Positions 50,149-60,919 of a stretch of 64,000 nt of DNA are shown one piece after another. The notes under the pieces are model-generated. The model worked only from the letters and a program-made list of their open reading frames with translations. It was not told where the DNA came from and did no database searches. Numbering within the stretch: the first letter of the stretch is position 1; each line of letters begins with the position of its first letter. Position numbers and translations under genes: made by a program. Source of the DNA: Gracilaria gracilis (Eukaryota > Rhodophyta > Florideophyceae > Gracilariales > Gracilariaceae); assembly GCA_030374805.1 (NCBI GenBank), contig JARGSG010000240.1, positions 1-64,000 on the forward strand, given 5' to 3'.

Positions 50149-51745
50149 GTCTCTTCATGTTTCAGACCCTGCTTCAAAACCCAGGGCTGATACGCCGCCT
50201 CATACAAACACGCCAAAACCTGTAGCTGAGGAGGACCATGTTCATTTGAGGCATACAGAATATGTTGCAGACGAGGGACAGGGACCAAGCCAGTGATGGA
50301 GTTGTACACATGTATGAGGAAAGTACACGGGTTAAGACATACGGCTTCGCTTTTGGTTGTATGGGGGCAGCGCAATCGGGTTAGGCTCTTCTGATGACGA
50401 TTGTTTGAAGAGGATGAGGGCGATAGAAATGTGAGCGGCAACTGTTAACTTGCACATAGACACTTGCAGAAAGTACTTGGAAGCACGCCACGACAAGCTT
50501 ATTCTGTTTGGACATAGAGAAGACAGCTTTATACAAAACCTACTAAAACGTAAAACCATTCCACAATTTTGCTTCATATGCTTGACTACGGCTTGGAGTA
50601 AGAGACAAAGGCGCCCAAGGCGCAGCGAAGTGTTAGCCATGAAGCGTTGACGCTCACCAAACCGGGGAGTGGTTGCCACGCCTTCCAACAACACGCGAGG
50701 AAGCAGAGCGATACGTAATTGTGTGATGGCACAAGTGAGAGAATGAGGTCTATCCCTCAAGTGGGGACCGTGTAACGAGTGTGTCATGAGCGACTGTACC
50801 TTGGGTGCTGTTGTGATACAGTGATACAGAGAGAGAGAGAGCAGGTAGTAGTACAACCAAACAGCAGCATATGATGGAGATGAGCGATACAAACATGTAG
50901 AATGCGACGGTGAAGACTAGCTTATACTTTTGATATACGACTATAATACCTGTATCATAAAAGAGCAGAAACACGACAGCAGTTAGTGAAACAACTAGAA
51001 AAGACTAACAAGGCGCCACTCAAAGGCAGCCACGACGGAAAGCGTCATCGACAGAAGCTGCACGAAGGAGGTGAATGGAGCCAGGATCAGAGGCTGACAT
51101 TCACATGGTAGCATCGCTTGTCCCCACCGCGATGGTCGGGTGAGAGCACGCGAGCCCATGTGAACATGAGCATCGGATCACACATGGCCTCCATGCACTT
51201 CACGACGAAGCAGACGGTGATGGATACGCCCGACGGCTGAGATATCTGCGGACTCCGCACTGCGGAGCTGTCGGGCGCTTTATACGAAGTGCGCGCGTGT
51301 GCACGCACCACGCAAGCGTCAAACGAAGAGACACAGCACAGCACTTGGAGATACGTGTCTTGCGGTGTGCAAGCCGCCCTCCAATGATTGGAGAGCAATC
51401 ACGAGCCGTTTCCGATGCGTATCATTCGCGCAGGAGGACGAACGCGTGTACGACGTGTCCGGGGTGAAACGAAGTGCAAAGCAAAAGCACTTGTCATTTC
51501 CATTCGCGTGGCGATCCATTTTCATTACCGTTCGTCATCTCCGGTCCTGAGGTCGAATCACGTCCGCCATCTGCGCGCGAGACCGAATTGCGCGGCGCTC
51601 CTCTGCGGCCCGCCACCAAACGCAGCGCACAGCCAGCGACTCCGCCGAACCGGAAGCGTTCACTCTCTCGCCCTCAACCAACACTCGCGCGGCGCCTTTG
51701 CTGCCGCTCTCCCCGAACGTGCCCGTCGGCTTAACGCGATTCATC
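50149..51745. other. Gene-poor region with a strong hairpin
   Basis: No gene is supported; a 186-codon minus frame (50332-50892) lacks any motif. An inverted repeat at 51227-51277 is the main structure. The leader of the TMEM161 gene occupies the last part. Confidence 0.5.
51227..51277. repeat. Inverted repeat, 12-base arms with nested hairpins
   Basis: Outer arms CGCCCGACGGCT (51227-51238) and AGCTGTCGGGCG (51266-51277) pair at 11 of 12 positions. Inside, CTCCGCA-C-TGCGGAG forms a perfect smaller hairpin, and AGATATCT is a palindrome. Confidence 0.8.
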
Positions 51746-53230
51746 ATGGCTATCCTATCTCCCGTCCTGGTGGTCGCCATGTGCGTCATGTTCCTACTCA
51801 CTCGTCTACACTCGCACTTCTACATATTCGAGCACCCGCTTCTGTTCGGCCTCAAGTACTGCGTTGAGCCGGAAAGTGCCGACATAGAAGCCATAGCGCA
51901 AGCGACCAATAAGGGCCCACAACCAGGCAGGAGGAAAGGCAAGCAATCCTCCGCCGCCTCCAAGGCCAAGGTGACCGTCACTGCGCTTCCCGTACGTCGA
52001 GGCAAGATCACTGCCGCCTTCTTTCCCACCGAGTCTGAGTTACCTCACCATCGTGAACTGGCGCACATCACTGGCATCCTCTGTGGCTATCTTGCCGCCT
52101 TCCTGTTTGAGGATGTTGTGGGTTGTTTCTTTCCCAGCTTGTTAGCGAATAAGCGCTCCGCGTACGTTGCTTTTTTCGCGATTGCGTTCGCCTTGTACGA
52201 ACTGTATGTCATATCTTCCAGTCTCACTTCTCGGAGGATCATGCTTGCTCTCACGGGTGCGTCGTGGATGGTCGCCATCTTCATACTATCAGCTGGTGAT
52301 TTTCAGCACTTTGTCAAGTTCGACAAGGCATTCCAGTCATTTAGAAGTGAGACACAAGCCCTTCTTCTAGATCGTGTCGGTTTATCTATGCACAAGGCGC
52401 AGAGTTATGCACGAAATGCAGCAATTGCTGTCCGTCTGTTGGTTGCAACGCTTGCAGCGTTGATAGCCGCGTCGGCTGCGGTGCCGGCACGTCGTTTCTC
52501 GCGAATTGACTACGATTTAAACCTGCAGTACAGGATGGATTTCACTGAGCTTCAAAACGACCCGTACTCTCTGAGTCCCCCGACGCCACTCACTATGATT
52601 CGTATCGGTTTAGACTACGCGCTTCCTTTACTCACCGCCTTTCTGTGGACTGTCACCCCTCGAGATGAAGACAGATATAGTGGATGGCGTATTATAGCGC
52701 TCTTATTATGTGTTGTCATCAGGCTGAGCATGGCTCGAATCCGGCTGCAAGCTTATCTTGACGGAGCGATAGACGCGTACAGGCGGTTCTGGACAGAAAA
52801 GTCTGTCAATGGCGTACTGGAAGCAGGTCGTCATTGTACTTTTCAGGTTACCGGTACCTTCTACTACGTAATGTTGATCACCGTCGCGTACATCGCTCCC
52901 CCTGTGATCACGCTTCTGCTCACATTAGTTGCAAAGCATGACGGTGGCCTTCGAATGGCGTTTTGCCGTCCTAGGGCAGAGGAACAAGGGATGCAGCTCG
53001 ACACATTGTTCCACGAGGTCGCCGGTTTTCTTGCGTGGTGGAGCGTGGCGTCGTACGCTTTCTTCGCTGGTTTGTCCATTCTCAGCGAGTTTCTGGTAGA
53101 CTTCGTGGATCCTAATGGGCGTGATCGTCGGGGAAAGCTTCCCACCGCCACCAGTTCGTCAGAACGGCGGAGAGAGAAACGTCTGGTCCAAGAGCGCATC
53201 ATGAGAAATCGTCTCAGACCGGCTACATGA
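51746..53230 (+). CDS. TMEM161 family multi-pass membrane protein
   Basis: The 494-residue product has about eight to nine hydrophobic segments and no N-terminal transit peptide. The most telling part is RLSMARIRLQAYLDGAIDAY followed after about 35 residues by FYYVMLITVAYIAPPVITLL. Animal TMEM161A/B have RLAMMRSHLQAYL and FYYLCVIALQYVAPL at the same relative place. The early FFPTESELPHHRELAHITGIL also fits the family. The biochemical role of TMEM161 is not known; animal TMEM161B is linked to heart rhythm and brain folding. The ATG at 51746 is chosen as it begins the first TM segment. Confidence 0.88.
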   Translation: MAILSPVLVVAMCVMFLLTRLHSHFYIFEHPLLFGLKYCVEPESADIEAIAQATNKGPQPGRRKGKQSSAASKAKVTVTALPVRRGKITAAFFPTESELPHHRELAHITGILCGYLAAFLFEDVVGCFFPSLLANKRSAYVAFFAIAFALYELYVISSSLTSRRIMLALTGASWMVAIFILSAGDFQHFVKFDKAFQSFRSETQALLLDRVGLSMHKAQSYARNAAIAVRLLVATLAALIAASAAVPARRFSRIDYDLNLQYRMDFTELQNDPYSLSPPTPLTMIRIGLDYALPLLTAFLWTVTPRDEDRYSGWRIIALLLCVVIRLSMARIRLQAYLDGAIDAYRRFWTEKSVNGVLEAGRHCTFQVTGTFYYVMLITVAYIAPPVITLLLTLVAKHDGGLRMAFCRPRAEEQGMQLDTLFHEVAGFLAWWSVASYAFFAGLSILSEFLVDFVDPNGRDRRGKLPTATSSSERRREKRLVQERIMRNRLRPAT

Positions 53231-53449
53231 ATTGGGCGCAGAATGGGGGCATACTGCATGGATTTTTTCAGGGGCTCTTTGTGTTACAGTGCGACAGCAG
53301 GGGGTGCCTGCAAGCCACAACTTACCAAGGTATCTACCAAGACCTTCTGTTTGAGATTGCCTTTCTTACTGTTTGTATAGCTGTCTCCCGCTGCAAAATC
53401 GTGCCAATCTTGACTCTTATGAACTATTCTTCTTTTTCGTTTCGCTAAT

Positions 53450-53893
53450 ATGGGTCGAAGAGGTGGAGGCGGAGGGAGTGCAGGTGGGGGTCGAAGTGGT
53501 AAACGAAACCAAATCACGTACGAACGAGTTGTTCCCAAATTCCTTCGTGGACTGGTACAGGAGGGACGCGTAGATCCTATGCAAGCAAAGCGCGAGTCTG
53601 CTACGCATCACCTCGGGAAGGATGTCGAAGATAGGAGGCAGGTAGGCATTGAAAGCCCTGCAGAACGCACAAAAGGGGAAATTGAGGCTTTAGAAGAGCA
53701 AGGGTTTTCTGTCATTTGTGCTGAAGAGGATACTGGGACTAAAGGTGACGACCTCCGTTTTTCGCAGGAAAAGACGCCATATAAGCTTGGAAGTCGTGGT
53801 ATCGAAAAGACGAAGAAATCTAGGAAAAAGAGAAGTGCGAAGAAGCTAAGCTTTGATGTGGACGACGATAGCGATGATGAAGATGAGCCCTGA
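53450..53893 (+). CDS. DUF4604 / KIAA1143-like small nuclear-type protein
   Basis: The 147-residue product opens with a Gly/Arg-rich start, then KRNQITYERVVPKFLRGLV, which matches the conserved N-terminal motif KRNQVSY-x-R-x-x-P-x-FL of the KIAA1143 family. A middle part contains EEQGFSVICAEED. The end is a Lys-rich stretch followed by KLSFDVDDDSDDEDEP, as in the family (LSFD followed by acidic residues). Function is not established; the charge pattern suggests a disordered nuclear protein, perhaps linked to RNA processing. Confidence 0.85.
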   Translation: MGRRGGGGGSAGGGRSGKRNQITYERVVPKFLRGLVQEGRVDPMQAKRESATHHLGKDVEDRRQVGIESPAERTKGEIEALEEQGFSVICAEEDTGTKGDDLRFSQEKTPYKLGSRGIEKTKKSRKKRSAKKLSFDVDDDSDDEDEP

Positions 53894-55108
53894 CGAAACG
53901 GTAATTCGCAAAGAATGTCTACAATGAATTCTGTGTGTGGCAGGTGCTCAGGTCATAGTAGGCTGCTTTTTTGCAACAATATAATTTCTCTCTTTCTCTC
54001 CCTTTCGCAGTCTTGTCTCCAACGCATCACTCGCTCTTTCGTACCCTTGGGTAGGGATGTTGTAACTTTTCTTCGGTTAATTTGTCTAGTGTTCCTTGCA
54101 ATTAGTTGTGCGGGATGCACCCCATGCTCAGACGTAGAACTTAGGCTGGAGGCAAAATAATGCCACCAAACACACCTCTTCCAAACAGGAATCCTTGCCC
54201 GCTTCAGCACAGAATCGGCACAAGGAAACCCGCACGTCCTACTAGCGAATGTATATAAAACTATCACATCTGAGTTATTCTGAGAACAAATTGTCTAGCC
54301 TGTCAACGTTATCAGAACATATATATACAGTATAGGTACGACGAAGACTCGCACGACGTTTTCTCATTGTTAAGAGGGACCCCGTTCATTTTCGCTTCTA
54401 GAAGTGCGGATCTGAAAGAAATGGCGTCTCTCACGTAACGCCACAATAGAAGTAGGCCCCTGCAAACAGGTGCTCTAATGGGCTGACTCGCCGTACGTCC
54501 TTTCGGATTGGTGTTGCGCATCTTCACTGCTGAGGGGTCATCGAGCGAGAGCTCTCTTTTCTCACGCACAAAACGTGCATGAGAAACAGCGTAGAAGTAT
54601 TGAAGTCGATGCGCAAAAGAAAACGGGCAGCAGAAGTTCTACATGTAGCCTGCTGAAAACTCTGATCGCCGTGTATCGAGCGAAAAGCGTGATATGCTTT
54701 CCCGTGCAAGACTTGGATCCATACACAAACAGGCAAGAACAATAAACAGTGGAATAGCCTTTCCAGCTTGAACGACTTCAGATGAGAGGTTGCTGGGCAC
54801 GTTTCCAAGGGGTACAAGGGAATATTCCAAATCCCCATTAACAAACACTACTCTCTAACAACCCTGCAATGCTTCGAATTGTACTAAACAATTGCAAGAT
54901 TATAATAGAGCATGAGACATGGAGAATGTCATGGATTCCACCGAAGACGAGAGCACCAGGTTATTTCACACAGAAAGTATGGTGCCATGAAGAGACCGTG
55001 TACATGTACAAGAGCCAAATAATACTAAGGAGACGAGGATTACTATACATATTCGACAAGGATAAGCTGGTCAGTTCCAATTTCCAGTAAGCCTAGGTGG
55101 TTCGCACC
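53894..55108. other. Intergenic region, nothing recognised
   Basis: Short frames only. No repeat or motif stands out beyond CTTTCTCTCCCTTT-like pyrimidine runs near 53990-54005. Confidence 0.5.
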
Positions 55109-55741
55109 TCATACGATGCGCTGGTATCTTCTGGTACGATTCGGAGATGATTCCAATACTTCTTTTAGACTAACAAGAAAGGCGCCAAATTCGGTGACGA
55201 TAATGACAGACCATTTAAACCAGTTCCAAGCTGGGCGGAGAGTTGCGACCACTTGCTCTCTCTGTTGAGCGCCAGTTTCTCCGGAAACGTGGGGAACAAG
55301 CTCTCTGGCATCGTTCTCAGCTTGCCTGTATCCATCCCAAGCGGTATCACCTCGTTCAGCGACGCGAGCTTCCACAAGACTCTTGAGAGCAAAATTGACA
55401 GGAAGACGTTCAAGAGACATCTTTATCTTCTTACGACAAACAGGGCATGCTGGACGTCTTTCGTGCTCGAATAGTGCAGCAAGACACGATGTGCATAATG
55501 TATGGCCGCATGGTGCGACGCGGGGGAGGATGAACTCCGTGAGGCAGACCGGACAATCTAACGGCAACGAACCGGCGAGTGATTGGTTTGTAGTCGGAGG
55601 CGAGTGAGGAAGAACTTCAGAGGCGCAGACACTGACATTTCTACGGAAGCGAAAGCGCGCACGACGAGAGCCAATAGTTGCCCCTAACGCAAAAAAGCCG
55701 ATAGAAGCAACGGCTGATGCAATGGTGTTGCGCTTCCCCAT
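55109..55741 (-). CDS. Membrane-anchored RING-HC E3 ubiquitin ligase
   Basis: The 210-residue product has an N-terminal hydrophobic segment (about 7-25), a RING finger with the full C3HC4 set (C63, C66, C78, H80, C83, C86, C99, C102: CPVC, APCGHTLCTSC, CPVCR) and a second hydrophobic segment near 175-195 (FKWSVIIVTEFGAFLVSL). RING-HC proteins bind ubiquitin-charged E2 enzymes. Two membrane segments around the RING suggest an organelle-membrane ligase, but the membrane is unknown. An ATG 24 bases upstream (55765) is also possible. No IBR or other domain. Confidence 0.82.
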   Translation of the reverse strand: MGKRNTIASAVASIGFFALGATIGSRRARFRFRRNVSVCASEVLPHSPPTTNQSLAGSLPLDCPVCLTEFILPRVAPCGHTLCTSCLAALFEHERRPACPVCRKKIKMSLERLPVNFALKSLVEARVAERGDTAWDGYRQAENDARELVPHVSGETGAQQREQVVATLRPAWNWFKWSVIIVTEFGAFLVSLKEVLESSPNRTRRYQRIV

Positions 55742-56286
55742 CGCGGGGGAGGAGGCGCACGTCAACGCCTATCAAAAGTGGCCGACGTCTGTGCCGTCGG
55801 AGAGCGCAATGCAACTGAAGGCGGCGAACATGAGCTTGGAGGAGAATCTACACAGCGCAGCAAGTTGCGCACCGAGCGCAGTCTGCGCCTCTTTGAGGCC
55901 TGGCCACTGGCCAGCCGCCGTGACGCAACTTGCCGGTAACTTTTCGCGTGAATTATAATCAAATTACTGTCTGACACTTGGGCTTCCCCAATTCGGTCGA
56001 AGACGATCAATTGCGTCACCTTCGCGAGTTGCGGGAAGGGGCTTCGTTCGTTCGTTAGTTCACCAAGCCAAAAGCCCCATTCGAAACTTGCATTACTTCT
56101 TAAGAACTTCCGCTCGTGCATGGGACCATTGTGGATAGGGGCAACGTTGGAAGTCCTCGACCACAGCGTTGTTCTCCTCTTCGAAAGCCGTAAGAGCCTT
56201 GTTCAGGTCACGAAGGCTTGTCAAGGAAAGAAACGAGTTGATACAAAGTGTCTTATGGTGTGTTATTCAAAACCATTGGAATCCAC
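55742..56286. other. Divergent intergenic region
   Basis: No gene is supported. It must hold the promoters of the RING gene and the spermidine-synthase-like gene. Confidence 0.4.
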
Positions 56287-57846
56287 ATGAAGCATCTGTC
56301 TACAACACGAAGCAGCCTTAGCGCACTGGTTGCGTTCGCTGCGTTCATCCAATACCAAATAATACGCCTAGAGCTTCCCGCGCTACATTCATCCCCCTTA
56401 ACAGATGCGCTCTCTATTGGATTACCTCCAGTGGTACTTGCAGCTGGCGCACTGCTTCTCAAGTACCTGCCACCCATTTGCTTCCTGCCGGTTGTCATTT
56501 ATCCGTCATTGAGTGCCTCTGTTCTACCTGGCTTTCAGTTAGCCACTCTCTTGTTTCTAACGTCGCTGGTTGTATGCGCCTCCGGTCCAGATTTCCTCGC
56601 AGCTTCAACGGCGTCTGTCATTTTCTTTGCTATCGATATTTTGGTACAGAACCTCTTCCCGACGTTGTGGTCGAATTCGATACTCCGATCTTATCTGCCT
56701 TCGATAACGTTTTCCCTTGCTTCTGCCCATTTTGCGCTGAGATCGAAAACGTTAGCTTCCGTTCGTTTGTGGCCTGGGAGGCGACCGCGCCGAAACAATA
56801 AGGTATCTCTTCCATATCGCATACTTTTTGTCTCCGCTATCGCCTTTCTTATCGGAAAGCTACCACCGCTCGTGCAGCCACCAAAAATACCTGCCGAGTT
56901 CCGTTTGCTAGACCAAGCGCGAGGGCCAACAGGCTTAATCAGCGTCGTTGAAAAGCGAGGCATATTCCGAGCGCTGCTTGCTGACATATCTGTCTTGGGT
57001 GGTTACTTTGATGCTTCAAAGTATTACCCAGACTCCATATTCTCTCAGTTCTACGTTCATGAAGCAGTGCGGTTCACCGACGATGACACTGGTGATGATC
57101 AGGGCGAAAGAACTGCGCTGTGCATTGGCGTGGGTATTGGAGTCGTAGCAAACGGCCTTTCCAAGCATGGAGTCAACGTCACCGCCGTTGATATTGACCC
57201 GGTCGTCGCTAATTTTGCCAAGAAGTACTTTGCCCTTGAAGTCCCAGTTGTGGTAGAAGATGCTGTGACATTTGTCGCCAAAACTCCCGCTGAGAGCTAT
57301 AATTATGTCATTCATGATGTGTTCACGGGCGGCACTATGCCATCTGCTCTGTTTTCAAATGAAATGCTCGAGAGTATTTCTCGCGTTCTAACATCGGACG
57401 GTGTGCTTGTCGTGAACTTTGTAGGTGCCGTGGAAAGTCCCAAAACTCCCGCGACCGAAGCTGCTTCTATTGTTTTTCAACGGCTGAAACATGTATTTGG
57501 CAATGTCCGAGCATTTTCCGATGGGATGGACTCCCGAATGCACAACATTGTGTTCTTTGCATCGCGAGATCCTCAGAAAATGAAATTTCGACAGCCGATT
57601 GAAGCAGACTTCTTAGGATCGCCGTTAAGGAAGCGGGCGCTTTCCGAATTCGTTGACCATGAAATTGAAGAAGAGATTTTGCAAGGATCGGAAAACCCGT
57701 CTGGTGTCGATTGGCTCATGTTCCGTGGTCTCTTCGACATAGCAGAGGACCACCGCAAGCTGATGTATACCCTTCACCCCAAAGACCTATGGCCTGCAAT
57801 CCTAGCGTCCGAACGAGCAAGAAAGGATTGGTTGATGCAAGGGTAG
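56287..57846 (+). CDS. Spermidine-synthase-like SAM-dependent protein with membrane domain
   Basis: The 519-residue product has an N-terminal half with about five to six hydrophobic segments (to about 225) and a C-terminal half of the polyamine synthase fold. It shows LCIGVGIGVVANGLSKHG (SAM site), VDIDPVVANFAKKYF with the acidic residue after strand 2, EDAVTFV, NYVIHDVFTGG (catalytic Asp position) and GVLVVNFVG. The pairing of a membrane domain with a spermidine-synthase-like domain is known in bacteria and algae; many such proteins are methyltransferases or of unknown substrate. The upstream ATG (56248) would add 13 residues. Intact. Confidence 0.8.
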   Translation: MKHLSTTRSSLSALVAFAAFIQYQIIRLELPALHSSPLTDALSIGLPPVVLAAGALLLKYLPPICFLPVVIYPSLSASVLPGFQLATLLFLTSLVVCASGPDFLAASTASVIFFAIDILVQNLFPTLWSNSILRSYLPSITFSLASAHFALRSKTLASVRLWPGRRPRRNNKVSLPYRILFVSAIAFLIGKLPPLVQPPKIPAEFRLLDQARGPTGLISVVEKRGIFRALLADISVLGGYFDASKYYPDSIFSQFYVHEAVRFTDDDTGDDQGERTALCIGVGIGVVANGLSKHGVNVTAVDIDPVVANFAKKYFALEVPVVVEDAVTFVAKTPAESYNYVIHDVFTGGTMPSALFSNEMLESISRVLTSDGVLVVNFVGAVESPKTPATEAASIVFQRLKHVFGNVRAFSDGMDSRMHNIVFFASRDPQKMKFRQPIEADFLGSPLRKRALSEFVDHEIEEEILQGSENPSGVDWLMFRGLFDIAEDHRKLMYTLHPKDLWPAILASERARKDWLMQG

Positions 57847-57923
57847 AAGACCGCCAATTCCCCTTTTACAATGTAAACTACTTTAAAACTCATGTCCTCT
57901 GAATCCAGCCAACCATCCCCTGT

Positions 57924-58721
57924 CTAGTATTGAGGGATTGAAGGGTCAATCTTCCTTGAATATGCGTCTATTCCACCGATCATATTCCTTACGTTCGTAT
58001 AGCCTTGCTGTGAAAGAAATGAGCAGAAATTCGCTGACCGAACACCGTGATGGCACATGACAATGGTTTCTTTGCCCTTCTCCAAACCCAATGTCCCATT
58101 TTCGAAATCATCAGCCCACGAAGAATAATTTCCCATCGGCAAGTTTAGAAAGTTAGGCAGGCGGGCTAGTTCAAGTTCTCCTTCTTCTCTGCAATCAATA
58201 AGTTGCACGTTTGATGGATCATCCGTACCAGTCTTTCCAAACCGTCTCCCATACTCATCAACAGTGATAGCCTTCGCAGCAATTCCATGGTCTTCGACCT
58301 TTATAAGATGCCATCCGAACTCGCTCTTAACCTTCACCACCGAACCTGGTGGATTAGAAAACGCCGCTTCCTCGAACTCCCTAACCATCGTATTTCGCCT
58401 GAACCATCCAAGATCCCCACCACGATCTTTTGATGTGCATGTGCTCACAAGGCCTGCGAGCTCTGCAAAACTACCCTTTCCGTCATCTATCTGTTGCCTA
58501 ATAGCGTCAGCCATTTCTTCGCTGTCAACAAGTATATGTCTCGCTCGCACCATAGTCGGTTCTTCGACCACTGTATTCGACTGGTTTCCAGATGTACACA
58601 TTCTTGTTCGCATACCACTTGCAGCATGCCTGAAGAGACGTCTTTCTCGCGATAGTTGATGGGAAGTGCGGTGAAGGCTTACGCAGCGGAACGCAAGGGT
58701 AGGGATAAAAGCAGGCCTCAT
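57924..58721 (-). CDS. Parvulin-type prolyl isomerase fused to rhodanese
   Basis: The 265-residue product has an organelle-transit-like N-terminus (1 to about 50, Arg/Ser-rich). A parvulin domain follows (about 57-148: RARHILVDSEE, GGDLGWFRRNTM, FGWHLIKVEDHG), then a rhodanese domain (about 155-262: VQLIDCREEGE, ETIVMCHHGVRSANF with the active-site Cys, NMIGGIDAYS). The same parvulin-rhodanese fusion is known in plants as a plastid or mitochondrial protein. It would isomerise peptidyl-prolyl bonds and perhaps transfer sulphur. All key residues are present. Confidence 0.92.
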   Translation of the reverse strand: MRPAFIPTLAFRCVSLHRTSHQLSRERRLFRHAASGMRTRMCTSGNQSNTVVEEPTMVRARHILVDSEEMADAIRQQIDDGKGSFAELAGLVSTCTSKDRGGDLGWFRRNTMVREFEEAAFSNPPGSVVKVKSEFGWHLIKVEDHGIAAKAITVDEYGRRFGKTGTDDPSNVQLIDCREEGELELARLPNFLNLPMGNYSSWADDFENGTLGLEKGKETIVMCHHGVRSANFCSFLSQQGYTNVRNMIGGIDAYSRKIDPSIPQY

Positions 58722-59146
58722 GACGCTTGAATGTTTAGATGTTTCCGATTTCCTGCGAACTGGTGAGAATGATTTTGGCTCTGGAAGAAGCGTCAGTCTT
58801 TGTGAACTCTACTCAGTTCTATGCTTCAACTTAACTGGAATCAGAGATACACTAGATACTTGTACCTTACGTGAAGTAGATATCTGATGGACGAGGTTAT
58901 CCAGCATGGAAGAGGCGATGATTCGCCCCTACTGAATAACTTAAAGACATTTTTTAATTTAAAGTATGACATCAGCCGTGAATGGCATATCCATTTTTGG
59001 CTCAAGTCAATCATCGCCGGCGTCTCACAGCGTATGATATCTTTGCTGTCGCTTCCCACTTCGGTTCGCTTTACAACTCTTATGAAATCGTTCTCTTCCG
59101 ATTAGCATTGTTCTAAAGTGTGCAAAATTGAAGCGATAGTTCGATC
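58722..59146. other. Divergent intergenic region
   Basis: No gene or TATA box is evident. It separates the parvulin-rhodanese and PheRS beta genes, which read away from each other. Confidence 0.4.
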
Positions 59147-60919
59147 ATGCCCACTGTATCAATAGCGCGCGACCGTCTTTTCGAAGATATTGGTCGGTCT
59201 TTCACCGAGGAAGAATTTGATGAGCTTTGCTTCGAATTCGGTTTGGAACTCGACGACGTCGTCAGTGAGAAACCTCAAATAGGGTCAAAGGCACTTTCCG
59301 CCGGAGTGGACGTTGCTGAAGAAATCCGGTACAAGATCGAAGTACCTGCTAATCGATATGATTTGCTATGTTCGGAGGGGTTAAGCCAGGCTCTTCGTGT
59401 GTTTATGGGTTATGATGCATCCGTTCCAGAATATAAGATTGCTGGTGAACCACGGTACACTTTCACTGTGGAGAAAGAGGTGGCCGAAGTCCGACCTTAT
59501 GTGTTCTGTGCCGTTCTCCGGGATGTGCGCATGGATGCGACCATCTATCAGAGTCTAATTGACTTGCAAGATAAGCTCCATCAGAACATTTGCAGACGTC
59601 GTACATTGGTAGCTATAGGTACTCATGACCTGGACACACTTACGGGACCTTTTTCGTACGAAGCGCTCCCACCTAAGGATATCCGTTTCGTGCCGCTAGC
59701 CAAGACAGAAGAGTATGACGCTGAACAGTTAATGGAAGTCTATGATGAAGATCTTGTTCTCAAGCAATACTTGGGTATCATTCGCGATTGTCCTCGATAC
59801 CCTGTAATCTATGACTCCAATCGAACGGTGCTCTCAATGCCGCCAATCATTAATGGGGACCATTCAAAGATAACTCTGAAGACGAGAAATATACTAATTG
59901 AATGTACTGCGACGGACAAGACGAAGGCTAGTATCGTTTTGAATACCATTGTAGCCATGTTCTCTCGGTACTGCGAGAAGCCTTACACCGTGGAGCCTGT
60001 CGTGGTTAACTATGCAGATGGTTCGACCATGACAACGCCAGATTTGTCCATGCCCAAAGTCACTGCCGATGTCAACTTCATAAATCGAAGTGTTGGGGTA
60101 AATCTTGAGCCAAATGAGATGGTTACCATGCTTGGTCGTATGCAACTACCAGCGAGCGTTGTGGACGAGAAGACAATTGGTGTTGACGTACCTATCATAA
60201 GATCGGATGTGCTTCATGCTTGTGACGTAATGTGTGATGTAGCTGTAGGGTACGGCTTTAACCGAGTTCCAGAGCAAGTGCCAGAAACTAGCACGGTTGG
60301 GAAGCAGCTGCCGATCAATCACCTTGCAGATATGGTTCGAAGAGAAGGGCTAGCTCAGCAAGGATACACAGAAGTGCTTACATGGGTTACAGTTTCTAAC
60401 GCAGAAAACTTTGGTTCTCTGCGACGGACTGACGACGGCTCCGTGGCGGTAAAGATTGGAAACCCCAAGACATTAGAGTTTGAAGAGTGCCGGACTTCGT
60501 TGTTACCAGGCTTGTTGAAGACATTACGAGAAAACCGGAGTGCAAAGGTACCTGTCCGCCTTTTCGAAGTGGGAGACGTGGTGTTAAAGGATAAGGATGC
60601 GGAGGTGTTAGCGTGCAACCGAAGAAAAGTAGCAGCGATATACTGCGCACAATCCGCAGGCTTCGAGATTATTCAGGGACTGTTGGAGAGCGTGTTGAAC
60701 ACTCTTGCAGTGAAGCGCGGAAATGGCAAAGGGGACACCTGGAGCTTACGTGCTGAAGGCTGTTCTGACGGCGCATTCTTTGAAGGAAGAAGAGCTGACA
60801 TCGTCTACCGTGGCAATTCAATTGGTTCGATTGGCTGGGTGCATCCAGAAGTGCTTGGGAACTTCTCTCTCAGCTACCCGTGTTCGGCGATGGAGTTCGA
60901 TCTGGAAGCATTTCTGTAG
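59147..60919 (+). CDS. FARSB: Cytosolic phenylalanyl-tRNA synthetase beta subunit
   Basis: The 590-residue product has the length and layout of eukaryotic/archaeal PheRS beta. It opens with the N-terminal block MPTVSIARDRLFEDIGRSFT and EEFDELCFEFGLELDDV, continues with the IEVPANRYDLLCSEGLSQAL block, a B3/B4 editing-like middle (about 100-280), a B5 domain (about 300-375) and the catalytic-like module with GFNRVPEQVP, LPGLLKTLRENR and VRLFEVGDVVL. The end GSIGWVHPEVLGNFSL is also family-typical. It pairs with the alpha subunit to charge tRNA-Phe in the cytosol. Intact. Confidence 0.96.
   Translation: MPTVSIARDRLFEDIGRSFTEEEFDELCFEFGLELDDVVSEKPQIGSKALSAGVDVAEEIRYKIEVPANRYDLLCSEGLSQALRVFMGYDASVPEYKIAGEPRYTFTVEKEVAEVRPYVFCAVLRDVRMDATIYQSLIDLQDKLHQNICRRRTLVAIGTHDLDTLTGPFSYEALPPKDIRFVPLAKTEEYDAEQLMEVYDEDLVLKQYLGIIRDCPRYPVIYDSNRTVLSMPPIINGDHSKITLKTRNILIECTATDKTKASIVLNTIVAMFSRYCEKPYTVEPVVVNYADGSTMTTPDLSMPKVTADVNFINRSVGVNLEPNEMVTMLGRMQLPASVVDEKTIGVDVPIIRSDVLHACDVMCDVAVGYGFNRVPEQVPETSTVGKQLPINHLADMVRREGLAQQGYTEVLTWVTVSNAENFGSLRRTDDGSVAVKIGNPKTLEFEECRTSLLPGLLKTLRENRSAKVPVRLFEVGDVVLKDKDAEVLACNRRKVAAIYCAQSAGFEIIQGLLESVLNTLAVKRGNGKGDTWSLRAEGCSDGAFFEGRRADIVYRGNSIGSIGWVHPEVLGNFSLSYPCSAMEFDLEAFL

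Noticed and set aside
50332-50892. Minus-strand frame of 186 codons
   Set aside because: Mixed composition without TM pattern, domain or promoter, and interrupted by the pyrimidine repeat at its start.
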